From Acinetobacter sp. MB5 (GTDB taxonomy: Bacteria > Pseudomonadota > Gammaproteobacteria > Pseudomonadales > Moraxellaceae), in assembly GCF_003261585.1 (NCBI RefSeq), contig NZ_POVU01000004.1, positions 124,001 to 188,000 on the forward strand: 64,000 nucleotides of DNA, in the 5' to 3' direction. The notes beneath the pieces are model-generated. The model was given only the letters and a program-made list of their open reading frames with translations. It did no database searches and had not been told where the DNA came from. Both the position numbers and the translations under genes were made by a program. Below, piece after piece: positions 27,049-34,265 of the stretch. Each line of letters opens with the position of its first letter. Position 1 is the first letter of the stretch.

Positions 27049-27230
27049 TTACATTCTCCATACTTTTCTATAAATGCTTTTGCTATATTTAGTTTTTCTT
27101 CTCGTCTTTCTTTAGCTTTTTTCATTCCAGAATTAACTATTACTGTTACTTTGTTCGTAAGTGTATCTTCATTAATTTTACTATTATCTTTCTTAGTTAC
27201 CTTATTAATATTATTATATTTATAAAACAT
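27045..27230 (-). pseudogene. Orphan GH19 effector C-terminal tip, copy A''
   Basis: A remnant of about 61 codons homologous to the C-terminus of the effector at 32270-33694: TNKVTVIVNSGMKKAKERREEK...IAKAFIEKYGECK against ITTAITLLVNGGTMKLAERKAAKK...FIEKYGVCK. It lacks the catalytic part, and the upstream frame is shifted by one base relative to the homologous WFW segment. Its stop overlaps the immunity A2 GTG. It is likely a displaced tip left after recombination. Confidence 0.72.
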
Positions 27231-27437
27231 GTTGCAATTTCACACAAAAATTGTTATTCATTTCAGCATAAAATCAGAAGATAAAACTTATGATTAATGT
27301 CAGATCGCCTCTTAAAAGTATTAAAAATTGGTACTTTCTCTGTTCTTGGTCACGGCTAAATAGATACAGCAGTCGCAAAATTGCCCGGCTTTAAAACATG
27401 GCTACAGCTATGTTTTAAAGCATCGAGCTATTTATTT
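27231..27437. repeat. 206-bp non-coding repeat R1
   Basis: An imperfect direct repeat of 30692-30897. The best-conserved core is ACTTTCTCTGTTCTTGGTCA and the following CGGCTAAATAGATACAGCAG. A hairpin CTTTAAAACATGGCT / AGCTATGTTTTAAAG lies near its right end. Reading frames are not conserved between copies. It sits between immunity gene B2 and GH19 tip A'', exactly as R2 sits between B1 and A'. Confidence 0.75.
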
Positions 27438-27451
27438 AGTTAAATATAAAT

Positions 27452-27847
27452 TCATAGGCAATTAATGCCTTTTAATTGAAGATTATATTCTCTTTCAAAG
27501 TTGATTTCTCTTTTATTTTTCAAATTAGTATAGGTCACACTATACACAAGGTAACCTTGGGACATAAATGTATAATTCCCCGTAATTTTACCTTTTATTA
27601 TTTCATTCATTGTGTAATAAATTTCAGGATTTATTCCTTCATCATCCCCGTATTCTGTTTTTACAATATTCGAAAGTTTAATTGACTTCAAATATGGATA
27701 ATATTTGATTTCATCAATATTAGGATATGTGGATGGGACTAACAAGATAGTCTTCCCACCGTTAGATAAACAAAAGAAATTCTTATTTGCATAAAGATTT
27801 ATGCTTATTGAAAAAAGCATGCAAAACAATATATATTTAACAATCAT
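27452..27847 (-). CDS. Exported immunity-like protein B2
   Basis: A 131-residue protein with a Sec signal peptide (MIVKYILFCMLFSISINLYA). The mature part has Cys residues near both ends (FFCLSNGG and GINCL) and the segment TGNYTFMSQGYLVYSVTYTNL. This is similar to RIATFTMTTQGNEFWEATYKE of B1 (30917-31354), so the two are distant homologues. Its ATG overlaps the TGA of the tip remnant B2 (ATGA), a standard toxin-immunity arrangement. No database family was recognised. Confidence 0.7.
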   Translation of the reverse strand: MIVKYILFCMLFSISINLYANKNFFCLSNGGKTILLVPSTYPNIDEIKYYPYLKSIKLSNIVKTEYGDDEGINPEIYYTMNEIIKGKITGNYTFMSQGYLVYSVTYTNLKNKREINFEREYNLQLKGINCL

Positions 27848-28113
27848 AATTCATTAACTCTCTTTTCTGCGAATTCTTTAGCGGCATTAGCACTATACCC
27901 ATAACGTTTTCTACTAACTTTCTGTTTTTGATTATTTAATGTATAGCCAAAAGGAAATTCAACATCTTTACTCATTGCTAAAAAGCGCTGATAACCTTTT
28001 TTTGCCTGTACCGTATCTTTTGTTTTACCTGATTTCTTTCCTAAAGGATCATTCCATAATCCCCAACCAAAAGACTCTCCAGACTTATTTTTATAAATAT
28101 AACTTTCTTCAAA
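27844..28113 (-). pseudogene. Orphan toxin C-terminal tip B2 (89 codons, open)
   Basis: An in-frame segment of 89 codons without its own start, opening right after a TAA. It begins FEESYIYKNKSGESFGWGLW, continues with KKGYQRFLAMSK and ends EFAEKRVNEL. Its first half matches tip B1 (31358-31552): SYIY(R/K)NKSGESFGWGLW(H/N)DP and KKGY(L/Q)RFL. The TGA stop overlaps the immunity B2 start. It looks like the end of an effector whose upstream part was lost; the toxic activity is not recognisable. Confidence 0.68.
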
Positions 28114-28246
28114 TTAAAATATTTACTCGATTTATAAAAGCTTATTTGTAAGAATAACCAATTAGAATACGATAGATTTTTTTTGTAGACCTAGTCATGT
28201 TGAATATGCCTTTATTAACAAGCTAGTGTAACAGAGCCGTTTTATT

Positions 28247-28888
28247 TCATTTAATAAATGTTTTTTTTGTTTTTATATTATAAATAAAAGTAGTAGTAAA
28301 TTTATTAGAATCAATACCAATTCCTATACTATTTTTTTTGATAAAAAAACCTGAAATATCAGAATAATCAACTTTAGTATTGTTTTCAATTAAACTCTGC
28401 AGTGTCATATCTGAACAATAATCAGGAAGTGATTTCCTACTAGATAAACATAAACCTATAACATTATTAATACTATTCAAAACATCATATTTAGAAATAT
28501 TATTAGCTTCAAGATATTCTGCAAGACTTAATTCTTTTTTATCTATTAGACTCAACGTATAATATTTATTAAAATATCTTTCAGTCGCATTGCTTATATT
28601 ATAATCCAACGAAAAACTTAATATATATTTATTTTCGAATAATTTATTAAAACTAATTTCTGTTGGATATACTTCACCTTTTTTATCAAAGTTCCCTGTA
28701 ATAAATTTTAAAATTGAATTATTTACTTCTTTAAATTTCTCCCCCTTTATTGAAGGGTATGATCCACTTAAGTCATAATTATATCTGGGATGAATATTAT
28801 TACTAATTAAAGAAGAACTTGGCTGTGCATGCCCAACAGTCGCAATTAGTAGAATAATAAAATTTAAAAATAGTATTTTAATTTTCAT
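28247..28888 (-). CDS. Exported immunity-like protein E (DUF3298/RsiV-like pattern)
   Basis: A 213-residue protein with a signal peptide (MKIKILFLNFIILLIATVGHAQ). The segments YPSIKGEKFKEVNNSILKFI and YFNKYYTLSLIDKKELSLAEYL are reminiscent of DUF3298/RsiV-type domains, some of which bind lysozyme. That would suit immunity to a muramidase-like toxin, but the similarity is only by eye. The ATG at 28888 overlaps the TGA of tip E (ATGA) and has GGAAAGC upstream, which decides the start over 28900. Confidence 0.62.
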   Translation of the reverse strand: MKIKILFLNFIILLIATVGHAQPSSSLISNNIHPRYNYDLSGSYPSIKGEKFKEVNNSILKFITGNFDKKGEVYPTEISFNKLFENKYILSFSLDYNISNATERYFNKYYTLSLIDKKELSLAEYLEANNISKYDVLNSINNVIGLCLSSRKSLPDYCSDMTLQSLIENNTKVDYSDISGFFIKKNSIGIGIDSNKFTTTFIYNIKTKKTFIK

Positions 28889-28971
28889 GCTGCTTTCCAA
28901 AAAATTGTATGGCCCGCGGTTACTTTAGCTGCTTCTGATGCAATCAAATCCATAACAAAAATTCGAATGAT
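28885..28971 (-). pseudogene. Orphan toxin tip E (28 codons)
   Basis: A short frame after a TAG, reading IIRIFVMDLIASEAAKV then TAGHTIFWKAA and stopping with TGA that overlaps the ATG of immunity E. The ending TIFWKAA resembles VTIFWSSK of tip D. It is too short to be a gene by itself; the overlap with the immunity start and the shared ending support a tip remnant. Confidence 0.5.
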
Positions 28972-29178
28972 CTACCTGAATTTTACTTCTGTTATTCTTA
29001 ATACGTTAATATTATCAATTTTTTATTTCATATAAGGAGGTTCCTATACTTTTTAATACTCTTAACTTCCTAAAACCCTTATTTAATAAATTATTCGAGT
29101 TGTGGATTTAATGTAGTAACTTAACTATTGATTCTAATCCTTCTCATTTTCAATTTACTTTCTTATACGGAATTTTGT

Positions 29179-29832
29179 TTATTTAGAATAACTAAAAATA
29201 TATTCTTCAGCAGAAGTGCTTTTAAAATTGGTAGATGTATCAATAATTTTTATTATTTTATCCCCTTTATATATATATACTCTATCAAATAATTCTCCAT
29301 TTTTAAGTTTGTAAATTTCACTTATAATACGGCTTTCTTTATCTAAATTAATAGTAATATCTGTCACAATATCATTAATATCTTTTGGAATCATTATATT
29401 ATTAGGACTGATTCCAACAGTTGTATCTATATTTCTAAAAAAAATTTTATTATCTTTTTTTACATATTCAAAGTTACTAAAAATTTTCACTAGATTAAAA
29501 ATATATTCTGAAAAAACAGGATTATTAGTGAGCTGTACTCTATATTCTTTTAGTTCATTTATTGATGCATACCTAGGACATTCCCATCTCATGCGGACTT
29601 GAGCCTGAATATCGTCTTTTATGTTAGCTAGATTATTACAATATTTTTTGTCTGCCCTATAAAAAACAGAACAATTTCCACCATCATTACACTTTCTAAT
29701 ATTATTTTTATTATCAATAATATATAAGTTTTTTTGTGCTTTACCATTAAAAATTTGTATTTGCTCTACAGTTTCAGCGAAACTTAGAGTAGAAACACTA
29801 AAAATAGAAATCAATAACAATAATTTTTTCAT
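29179..29832 (-). CDS. Exported immunity-like protein D
   Basis: A 217-residue protein with a clear signal peptide (MKKLLLLISIFSVSTLSFAE). The mature protein has four cysteines (RKCNDGGNCSVF, KKYCNNL, RWECPRY), which may form disulfides, and a lysine/isoleucine-rich beta C-terminal half. No known family was recognised. Its ATG overlaps the stop of a decayed toxin tip. Context suggests a periplasmic immunity protein for a lost T6SS effector. Confidence 0.65.
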   Translation of the reverse strand: MKKLLLLISIFSVSTLSFAETVEQIQIFNGKAQKNLYIIDNKNNIRKCNDGGNCSVFYRADKKYCNNLANIKDDIQAQVRMRWECPRYASINELKEYRVQLTNNPVFSEYIFNLVKIFSNFEYVKKDNKIFFRNIDTTVGISPNNIMIPKDINDIVTDITINLDKESRIISEIYKLKNGELFDRVYIYKGDKIIKIIDTSTNFKSTSAEEYIFSYSK

Positions 29833-29971
29833 TTAGAACTCCAAAAAATTGTTACATCATAAAATGCTGTTGATTTTAAACGTATTTTACCTTTTTTATA
29901 GCTACCGTAGTTATCTCTGGAGCAGGGCGATATTGGGGAGCTAAAAATGATTTTCCAACAGTTTTTCCCAT
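29829..29971 (-). pseudogene. Decayed toxin tip D (frameshifted)
   Basis: Two overlapping frames together look like one coding stretch: MGKTVGKSFLAPQYRPAPEI in one frame and DNYGSYKKGKIRLKST then AFYDVTIFWSSK in another. The second frame ends in a TGA overlapping the immunity D ATG. A single frameshift near 29900 would join them. The ending VTIFWSSK parallels tip E. Confidence 0.5.
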
Positions 29972-30028
29972 ACAGTGTATTATGTTAATTTTAGGAAATC
30001 TTAAGAAATTGAGCAGAAAATATCTGCT

Positions 30029-30502
30029 CTACCTATTCTTAATAGTAGTACATACTTTAATTTTATCTCTTTCACTTAAATCAAAAATTTTACTATCTAC
30101 ATAGTATTCTAATGGTTTATTAAAAATAGATTTTATAAAAATATTACATACTTGTTTTGCTCCACTTGGGGAGATATTTGGATAAGAAATGGTTTTTATC
30201 GAATAAAGATATATTATTTTATCTTTTAAATAAAATGTACTATAAATAGTTACTGGAGATGAGTCTGTATAACTATTTATTATCTGAAAACTAATTTTAT
30301 CTATTGGTTTGATAATAATATTATTATAATAATAACTGACCGATGGATAATATTTACCATTAGCAAATATAAACTTACTATCATCCTTATTAAATAGACA
30401 GACTTTTTTATTAAAAATACAATTCTGATGAATAACGTCTTTTGGCTCTGCCATTACAGATCTAGAAAATAAAATAGTAAGAATGATAATTAAAAATTTC
30501 AT
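30029..30502 (-). CDS. Exported immunity-like protein C
   Basis: A 157-residue protein with a signal peptide (MKFLIIILTILFSRSVMAE). Cysteines in QNCIFNKKVCLFN, KQVCNIF and KVCTTI could form two disulfides. No family was recognised. It starts 2 bp after the stop of the GH19 tip A', and it is unrelated to A1/A2 even though the tip in front of it is GH19-like. A small hairpin GAGCAGA/TCTGCTC overlaps its stop codon. Confidence 0.65.
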   Translation of the reverse strand: MKFLIIILTILFSRSVMAEPKDVIHQNCIFNKKVCLFNKDDSKFIFANGKYYPSVSYYYNNIIIKPIDKISFQIINSYTDSSPVTIYSTFYLKDKIIYLYSIKTISYPNISPSGAKQVCNIFIKSIFNKPLEYYVDSKIFDLSERDKIKVCTTIKNR

Positions 30503-30504
30503 AA

Positions 30505-30708
30505 CTAAAGTATTCCATCCTTTTTATTAATGCAGTTAACATAATTCATTATTTTTAAAAGCCTTTTATTGTATTCAGCGCGTTCTTTTTTACCATTCCC
30601 ACCACCATTTACTTTTACACTAATTTTTGAAACAGAATTATTATCGGCTTGTTTATTTAAGTTTAAATCTGTACCATACAACCAAAACCACGTTGCACTT
30701 TCACACAA
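30505..30708 (-). pseudogene. Orphan GH19 effector C-terminal tip, copy A'
   Basis: A remnant of 67 codons from a TTG, aligning to the effector C-terminus: CESATWFWLYGTD...SVSKISVKVNGGGNGKKERAEYNK against IETGAWFWKNKD...SITTAITLLVNGGTMKLAERKAAK. The catalytic and substrate motifs are lost. The end diverges (IMNYVNCINKKDGIL). It is followed after 2 bp by immunity gene C. Confidence 0.7.
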
Positions 30709-30897
30709 AAATTGTTATTCATTTCAGCATAAAATCAAAAGATAAAACTTATGATGAAAGTCAGATCGCCCTTAAAATTATTAAAATTGGTACTTTCTCT
30801 GTTCTTGGTCACGGCTAAAAAGATACAGCAGTCGCAAACTTGCCCGACTTTGAAACATGGCTTTAGCCATATTTCAAAGCATCGAGCTATTTATTTT
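30692..30897. repeat. 206-bp non-coding repeat R2
   Basis: Second copy of R1 (27231-27437). The hairpin here reads CTTTGAAACATGGCT / AGCCATATTTCAAAG. Compared with R1, the pair A-T in the stem has become G-C on both arms, so the fold rather than the sequence is kept. It lies between immunity B1 and GH19 tip A'. Confidence 0.75.
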
Positions 30898-30916
30898 GTT
30901 CGCAGGCTCATTTCAT

Positions 30917-31354
30917 CTAGTTAGAGTTATTAATATCATCAAAACAAATAGCATTTAATTTCGTTAGATCATAAATACTCGTATCTAATGAAAATTCTTT
31001 TTTCGATTTATTTTCTTTATAAGTTGCTTCCCAAAACTCATTACCCTGAGTAGTCATTGTGAAAGTTGCAATTCGCTTTTTGCCTAAAACCTCTATATAA
31101 GTTGTTTTATATACTGGATATTCATCATCTATTCTTTCATCTTTCAAAACCTTAACTTGGTTATAGTGGTCAAATGGATAGTGATATATCCTATTTCTAT
31201 ATTTATCAAAAACAATTTTTTTTGTAGATGAAGAATCATTAAAACAGTAAAATACTTTTTCATTTTTAACAGCCTGATTAATATACCCTTCATTATGCTT
31301 TGCACAACTTAAAGTAGAAACTAAATATAGGAATATTAAAGACATTCTCATCAT
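30917..31354 (-). CDS. Exported immunity-like protein B1
   Basis: A 145-residue protein with an N-terminal export signal ending LVSTLSCAKHN, which could be a lipobox (LSC). The mature part keeps CFNDSSS and NAICFDD cysteines and the central GKKRIATFTMTTQGNEFWEATY. It is a distant homologue of B2 (27452-27847). It starts 3 bp after the stop of tip B1, with GGAAGG as ribosome binding site inside the tip's last codons. Confidence 0.68.
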   Translation of the reverse strand: MMRMSLIFLYLVSTLSCAKHNEGYINQAVKNEKVFYCFNDSSSTKKIVFDKYRNRIYHYPFDHYNQVKVLKDERIDDEYPVYKTTYIEVLGKKRIATFTMTTQGNEFWEATYKENKSKKEFSLDTSIYDLTKLNAICFDDINNSN

Positions 31355-31357
31355 TTT

Positions 31358-31552
31358 TTACACCTTCCATTTAGTTAAAGATTTCGCTTGCTCCATGGTA
31401 TAACCATATCTTTTAGATAACTCTAGAAAACGAAGATACCCTTTTTTTGTTTCTTCAGCAGACTAGGTACAACCCTGTTTCTTTAAAGCAGGATCATGCC
31501 ATAATCCCCAACCAAAAGACTCTCCAGACTTATTTCTATAAATATAACTTTT
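31358..31552 (-). pseudogene. Orphan toxin C-terminal tip B1 (internal stop)
   Basis: A frame of 65 codons with one internal TAG. It reads KSYIYRNKSGESFGWGLW, HDPALKKQGCT, stop, SAEETKKGYLRFLELSK, RYGYTMEQAKSLTKWKV. It is homologous to tip B2 in both halves, so the stop marks decay. It starts 14 bp after the stop of immunity A1 and leads straight into immunity B1. Confidence 0.65.
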
Positions 31553-31693
31553 TCAAATTAAAATATTAACTACAAACATTTGTACTCTCACAATTAATCC
31601 AGCCAATTATTGTTTTTTTGTTTTTTGCTTTATAAGAAATTTTAAGCCATCTTGAAGTAACATCTACAATATTGAATTTATCACCTGGAATAA
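31543..31693. repeat. Direct repeat: 3' end of immunity gene A1 (matches 26312-26462)
   Basis: The partner of 26312-26462. Within the first 100 bp only a few substitutions are seen, mostly silent, and divergence increases upstream in the gene. Confidence 0.75.
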
Positions 31694-32270
31694 TATAACC
31701 CAACTTTTTAGAATCCACTCCTGAATCACTATAAATTTCAGTTTTATTTATTATGATTCCATTTTTTAATTTATTATTTATCCAATCTTTAAAAAAATTA
31801 GAATTTAGATCTTTTTTTACATTATTAGCTATTGCATAAGGAAAAACATATAGAATATTATTATTAGATATATCAACAAGATTACCACCATTACCTAGAA
31901 AATTTGACAATTTTTTATCAAATTTACATTCTTTTTCACATTGATAAACATAATTTAGATGATATTTACCAGCATAATTTATTTTATTATTTTCATCTCT
32001 ATAATTTTCACTATATGAAATTGACAAAAATATATATTTCCTATTATTTATATTTTCCAGAAAAACAAAATCTATTTTAGGAATATCATTTGGCACTTGA
32101 AATTCATCTAGTAGATATTCACTTCTATTACAATCACTTTTATATATAATTAATGAATCTTTTTCAACCTCTGATTTAATACAAATACTATTCGTTAGTT
32201 GATAATTTTTTGCATAACCATTACACCATATAAAAAACAAAGTCACACAAAGAATGAGCTTATTTATCAT
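31566..32270 (-). CDS. Exported immunity protein A1, cognate to the GH19 effector
   Basis: A 234-residue protein with a signal peptide (MINKLILCVTLFFIWCNGYA) and an SH3-like C-terminal module (EIYSDSG...LGYIIPGDKFNIVDV...WLKISYK...GWINCES). The start ATG overlaps the effector TAA by one base (TAATG), the classic bicistronic toxin-immunity layout, and periplasmic export matches a cell-wall target. It is paralogous to A2 (26335-27048). The cognate assignment is an inference from position. Confidence 0.75.
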   Translation of the reverse strand: MINKLILCVTLFFIWCNGYAKNYQLTNSICIKSEVEKDSLIIYKSDCNRSEYLLDEFQVPNDIPKIDFVFLENINNRKYIFLSISYSENYRDENNKINYAGKYHLNYVYQCEKECKFDKKLSNFLGNGGNLVDISNNNILYVFPYAIANNVKKDLNSNFFKDWINNKLKNGIIINKTEIYSDSGVDSKKLGYIIPGDKFNIVDVTSRWLKISYKAKNKKTIIGWINCESTNVCS

Positions 32271-33694
32271 TATTTACACACTCCATATTTTTCAATGAAT
32301 TTCTTCGCTATAGATTTTTTAGCTGCTTTTCTTTCTGCTAATTTCATAGTTCCACCATTAACTAAGAGAGTAATAGCTGTCGTTATACTATCTGAATTCA
32401 CTTGTGTACTTTCACTTGCTGTAAGTTTAAGAATCGCACCATTATCTTTATTTTTCCAGAACCATGCTCCAGTTTCTATAGCAATCTTATAGTCTTTTTC
32501 TAACAATTTAGGGTTCTTTACGATATCCAAACCTGTGTCTGCTGCACAGTCTTTATAACCGCTAAAATGAGTTAAATGTAATAATCCACGACCTCTATAA
32601 TCATTATTAGGGTAAGATTCATTACCATATAAATGAAAACCATATGCTGTATCATTATTTGCAAGATGATTCCAAATATAATCCATTTTCTGTTTGTATG
32701 TATATTTTCCCATCCCCCTCCTTACAAATCCTGCATTCATAGCAGTTGGAGAAATTGAATATATTCTTTCAGGTGTTTTAAATGTCTTTTTAGTATAGTT
32801 AAGCGATTCTCTTAGAGCTGTAAAATCTAAAGTTTCAATTTGTCCTTGTGCTAAAATATTAATTAAGTTCCTACAGGTATTACTTGAATATTTTTTTAAA
32901 TAGTCTGGGATTAACAATAAATTATTTTGAAAATCTTTCTTAGCTTCTGGTGCGATACTCTTAATAAAATTAAGATCAATTTTCAATGATTTTCCACAAG
33001 TTTGACATGTTACATTACCAACGTGAGGTATAGGCACATGCAAATCTGGCTGATCAGGTTCAGTATTCCCTTTATTACTTTTTATATCAAAATAGATAGG
33101 CACTGTAATTGGTGTAGTAGATCGAGGAGTATATCCTTGAGGAATCTTAAAAGGAGTATTATCTGGTTTAAATGGATGAACTTGTATTCGACTATGTAAG
33201 ATAGAAGTAATATTTAATTCACCATTTTTCACCTCTTTAATGACTTCAATAAACTGTGGAGCTGTTTTTTTCTCACCCACTAGATAAGCAACTTTCACAT
33301 TCAATGGTATAGAGTAAACTTTTTTATCTTGCTTATTTTCATAAAATATGAATTTTGTTTTTGCAATACCATAATCTGTTAAAAAATAAGGTGACTTAAT
33401 AATTGATGGTAACTTTTGAGATGAATTGAATGTTCCAATTCGATAATAAGCATTATCATTGTCATGATCTTCCTTAAATTTGGTCATATCAGGTTGACCA
33501 TTTTCATCAATCGGAGCTAACACAAATATTTCTACAGGTTGACCATTTGATTGAAAAGTTAAGGTTCCATCAGTATCACTGGTTAACTTATTATTTTTTT
33601 TATTTCCACCAACATAGCGTGTCGCCATAGGAAAATTCAACAAAGGCTTATTGCTTGCATCAACAACTTTAATTTTATACTCAAGTAATGCCAT
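32270..33694 (-). CDS. Probable T6SS effector with GH19 (chitinase/lysozyme-like) domain
   Basis: A 474-residue protein. The N-terminal about 220 residues form a beta-rich adaptor (start MALLEYKIKVVDASNKPLLN) and include CQTCGK (C230, C233). The C-terminal about 230 residues form a GH19 lysozyme-like domain: LINILAQGQIETLDF with E287 as likely catalytic acid, RESLNYT (E296), YRGRGLLHLTHFSGY (366 onward), NPKLL and IETGAWFWKN. It has no signal peptide, which fits T6SS delivery. It follows a VgrG tail by 5 bp and precedes immunity A1. Likely action is cleavage of peptidoglycan glycan strands in rival cells. Confidence 0.8.
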   Translation of the reverse strand: MALLEYKIKVVDASNKPLLNFPMATRYVGGNKKNNKLTSDTDGTLTFQSNGQPVEIFVLAPIDENGQPDMTKFKEDHDNDNAYYRIGTFNSSQKLPSIIKSPYFLTDYGIAKTKFIFYENKQDKKVYSIPLNVKVAYLVGEKKTAPQFIEVIKEVKNGELNITSILHSRIQVHPFKPDNTPFKIPQGYTPRSTTPITVPIYFDIKSNKGNTEPDQPDLHVPIPHVGNVTCQTCGKSLKIDLNFIKSIAPEAKKDFQNNLLLIPDYLKKYSSNTCRNLINILAQGQIETLDFTALRESLNYTKKTFKTPERIYSISPTAMNAGFVRRGMGKYTYKQKMDYIWNHLANNDTAYGFHLYGNESYPNNDYRGRGLLHLTHFSGYKDCAADTGLDIVKNPKLLEKDYKIAIETGAWFWKNKDNGAILKLTASESTQVNSDSITTAITLLVNGGTMKLAERKAAKKSIAKKFIEKYGVCK

Positions 33695-33699
33695 TATCT

Positions 33700-34170
33700 T
33701 TATTCATCATTATCGGTTTTAGAAATATCATCATCAAATGACGGCTCATCATCCACTTCTTCTTCGTTAAAAAAAGGATCGTCAGGCTTATCCCACATCA
33801 TATGTTCGCTGTTGAATAATAATGCCGTAAATGGTTGAGCTTCTGCCGTATGGAACCGTAAAGTTGTATCTTCTGTAGGGTGATTAATACTTCGTTGAAC
33901 CAGTAATCTAGAGGTATCATCTTCTATTACAAATACTTGTTTTTCTATGTTTTCTGGTGAAGCTATTTTATTTCCCTCACTATCCGTATATTCAAACTGA
34001 TAATTCACTTTATGACTATAAGTATCAGGAGCTGTCGGCAGGACTGTTGCAGGTGCAACAACTTTCTCTCCTCCCTCAAACTTATGCTGCCCTGCCTTCG
34101 CTTCAAACTTTGCAGGGGTAATAATTTTAATACCATCTTTACCAATAATGATCTGAGAACCACCAGCCAT
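33700..34170 (-). CDS. Stand-alone VgrG C-terminal tail (truncated vgrG)
   Basis: 156 residues matching only the end of Acinetobacter VgrG spike proteins: GGSQIIIGKDGIKIITPAKFE then AKAGQHKFEGGEKV (the DUF2345 C-terminal repeat motif), then a polar extension and an acidic tail (FFNEEEVDDEPSFDDD). The gp27/gp5 body is absent; 95 bp upstream a divergent gene begins. A start ATG with AGG upstream exists, so the tail may be expressed as a separate adaptor or may be a relic. It is operonic with the effector. Confidence 0.7.
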   Translation of the reverse strand: MAGGSQIIIGKDGIKIITPAKFEAKAGQHKFEGGEKVVAPATVLPTAPDTYSHKVNYQFEYTDSEGNKIASPENIEKQVFVIEDDTSRLLVQRSINHPTEDTTLRFHTAEAQPFTALLFNSEHMMWDKPDDPFFNEEEVDDEPSFDDDISKTDNDE

Positions 34171-34265
34171 TGAGATATACCTATATTTATTTGTATGTTT
34201 TTAAGAATAGAAAGTAGATTTAGTTTAAAATAAGCATTTAATAATTAATGATTTATAATAAAATT

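Noticed and set aside
27939..28151. Plus-strand 70-codon frame overlapping tip B2
   Set aside because: It is the antisense shadow of the tip B2 frame, which has a homologue at 31358-31552 and a stop overlapping its immunity gene.
27231..30897. R1/R2 as CRISPR-like or IS terminal repeats
   Set aside because: Only two copies 3.4 kb apart, no short regular spacing, no terminal inverted repeats and no target duplication seen.
30751..30921. Plus-strand frame of about 56 codons within repeat R2
   Set aside because: The corresponding frame in R1 is broken by frameshifts, so it is not conserved as protein.
32270..33694. GH19 protein as a prophage endolysin
   Set aside because: No phage structural, holin or integrase genes nearby; it has a VgrG tail upstream, an adaptor N-terminus and an exported partner, which fits a T6SS effector better.
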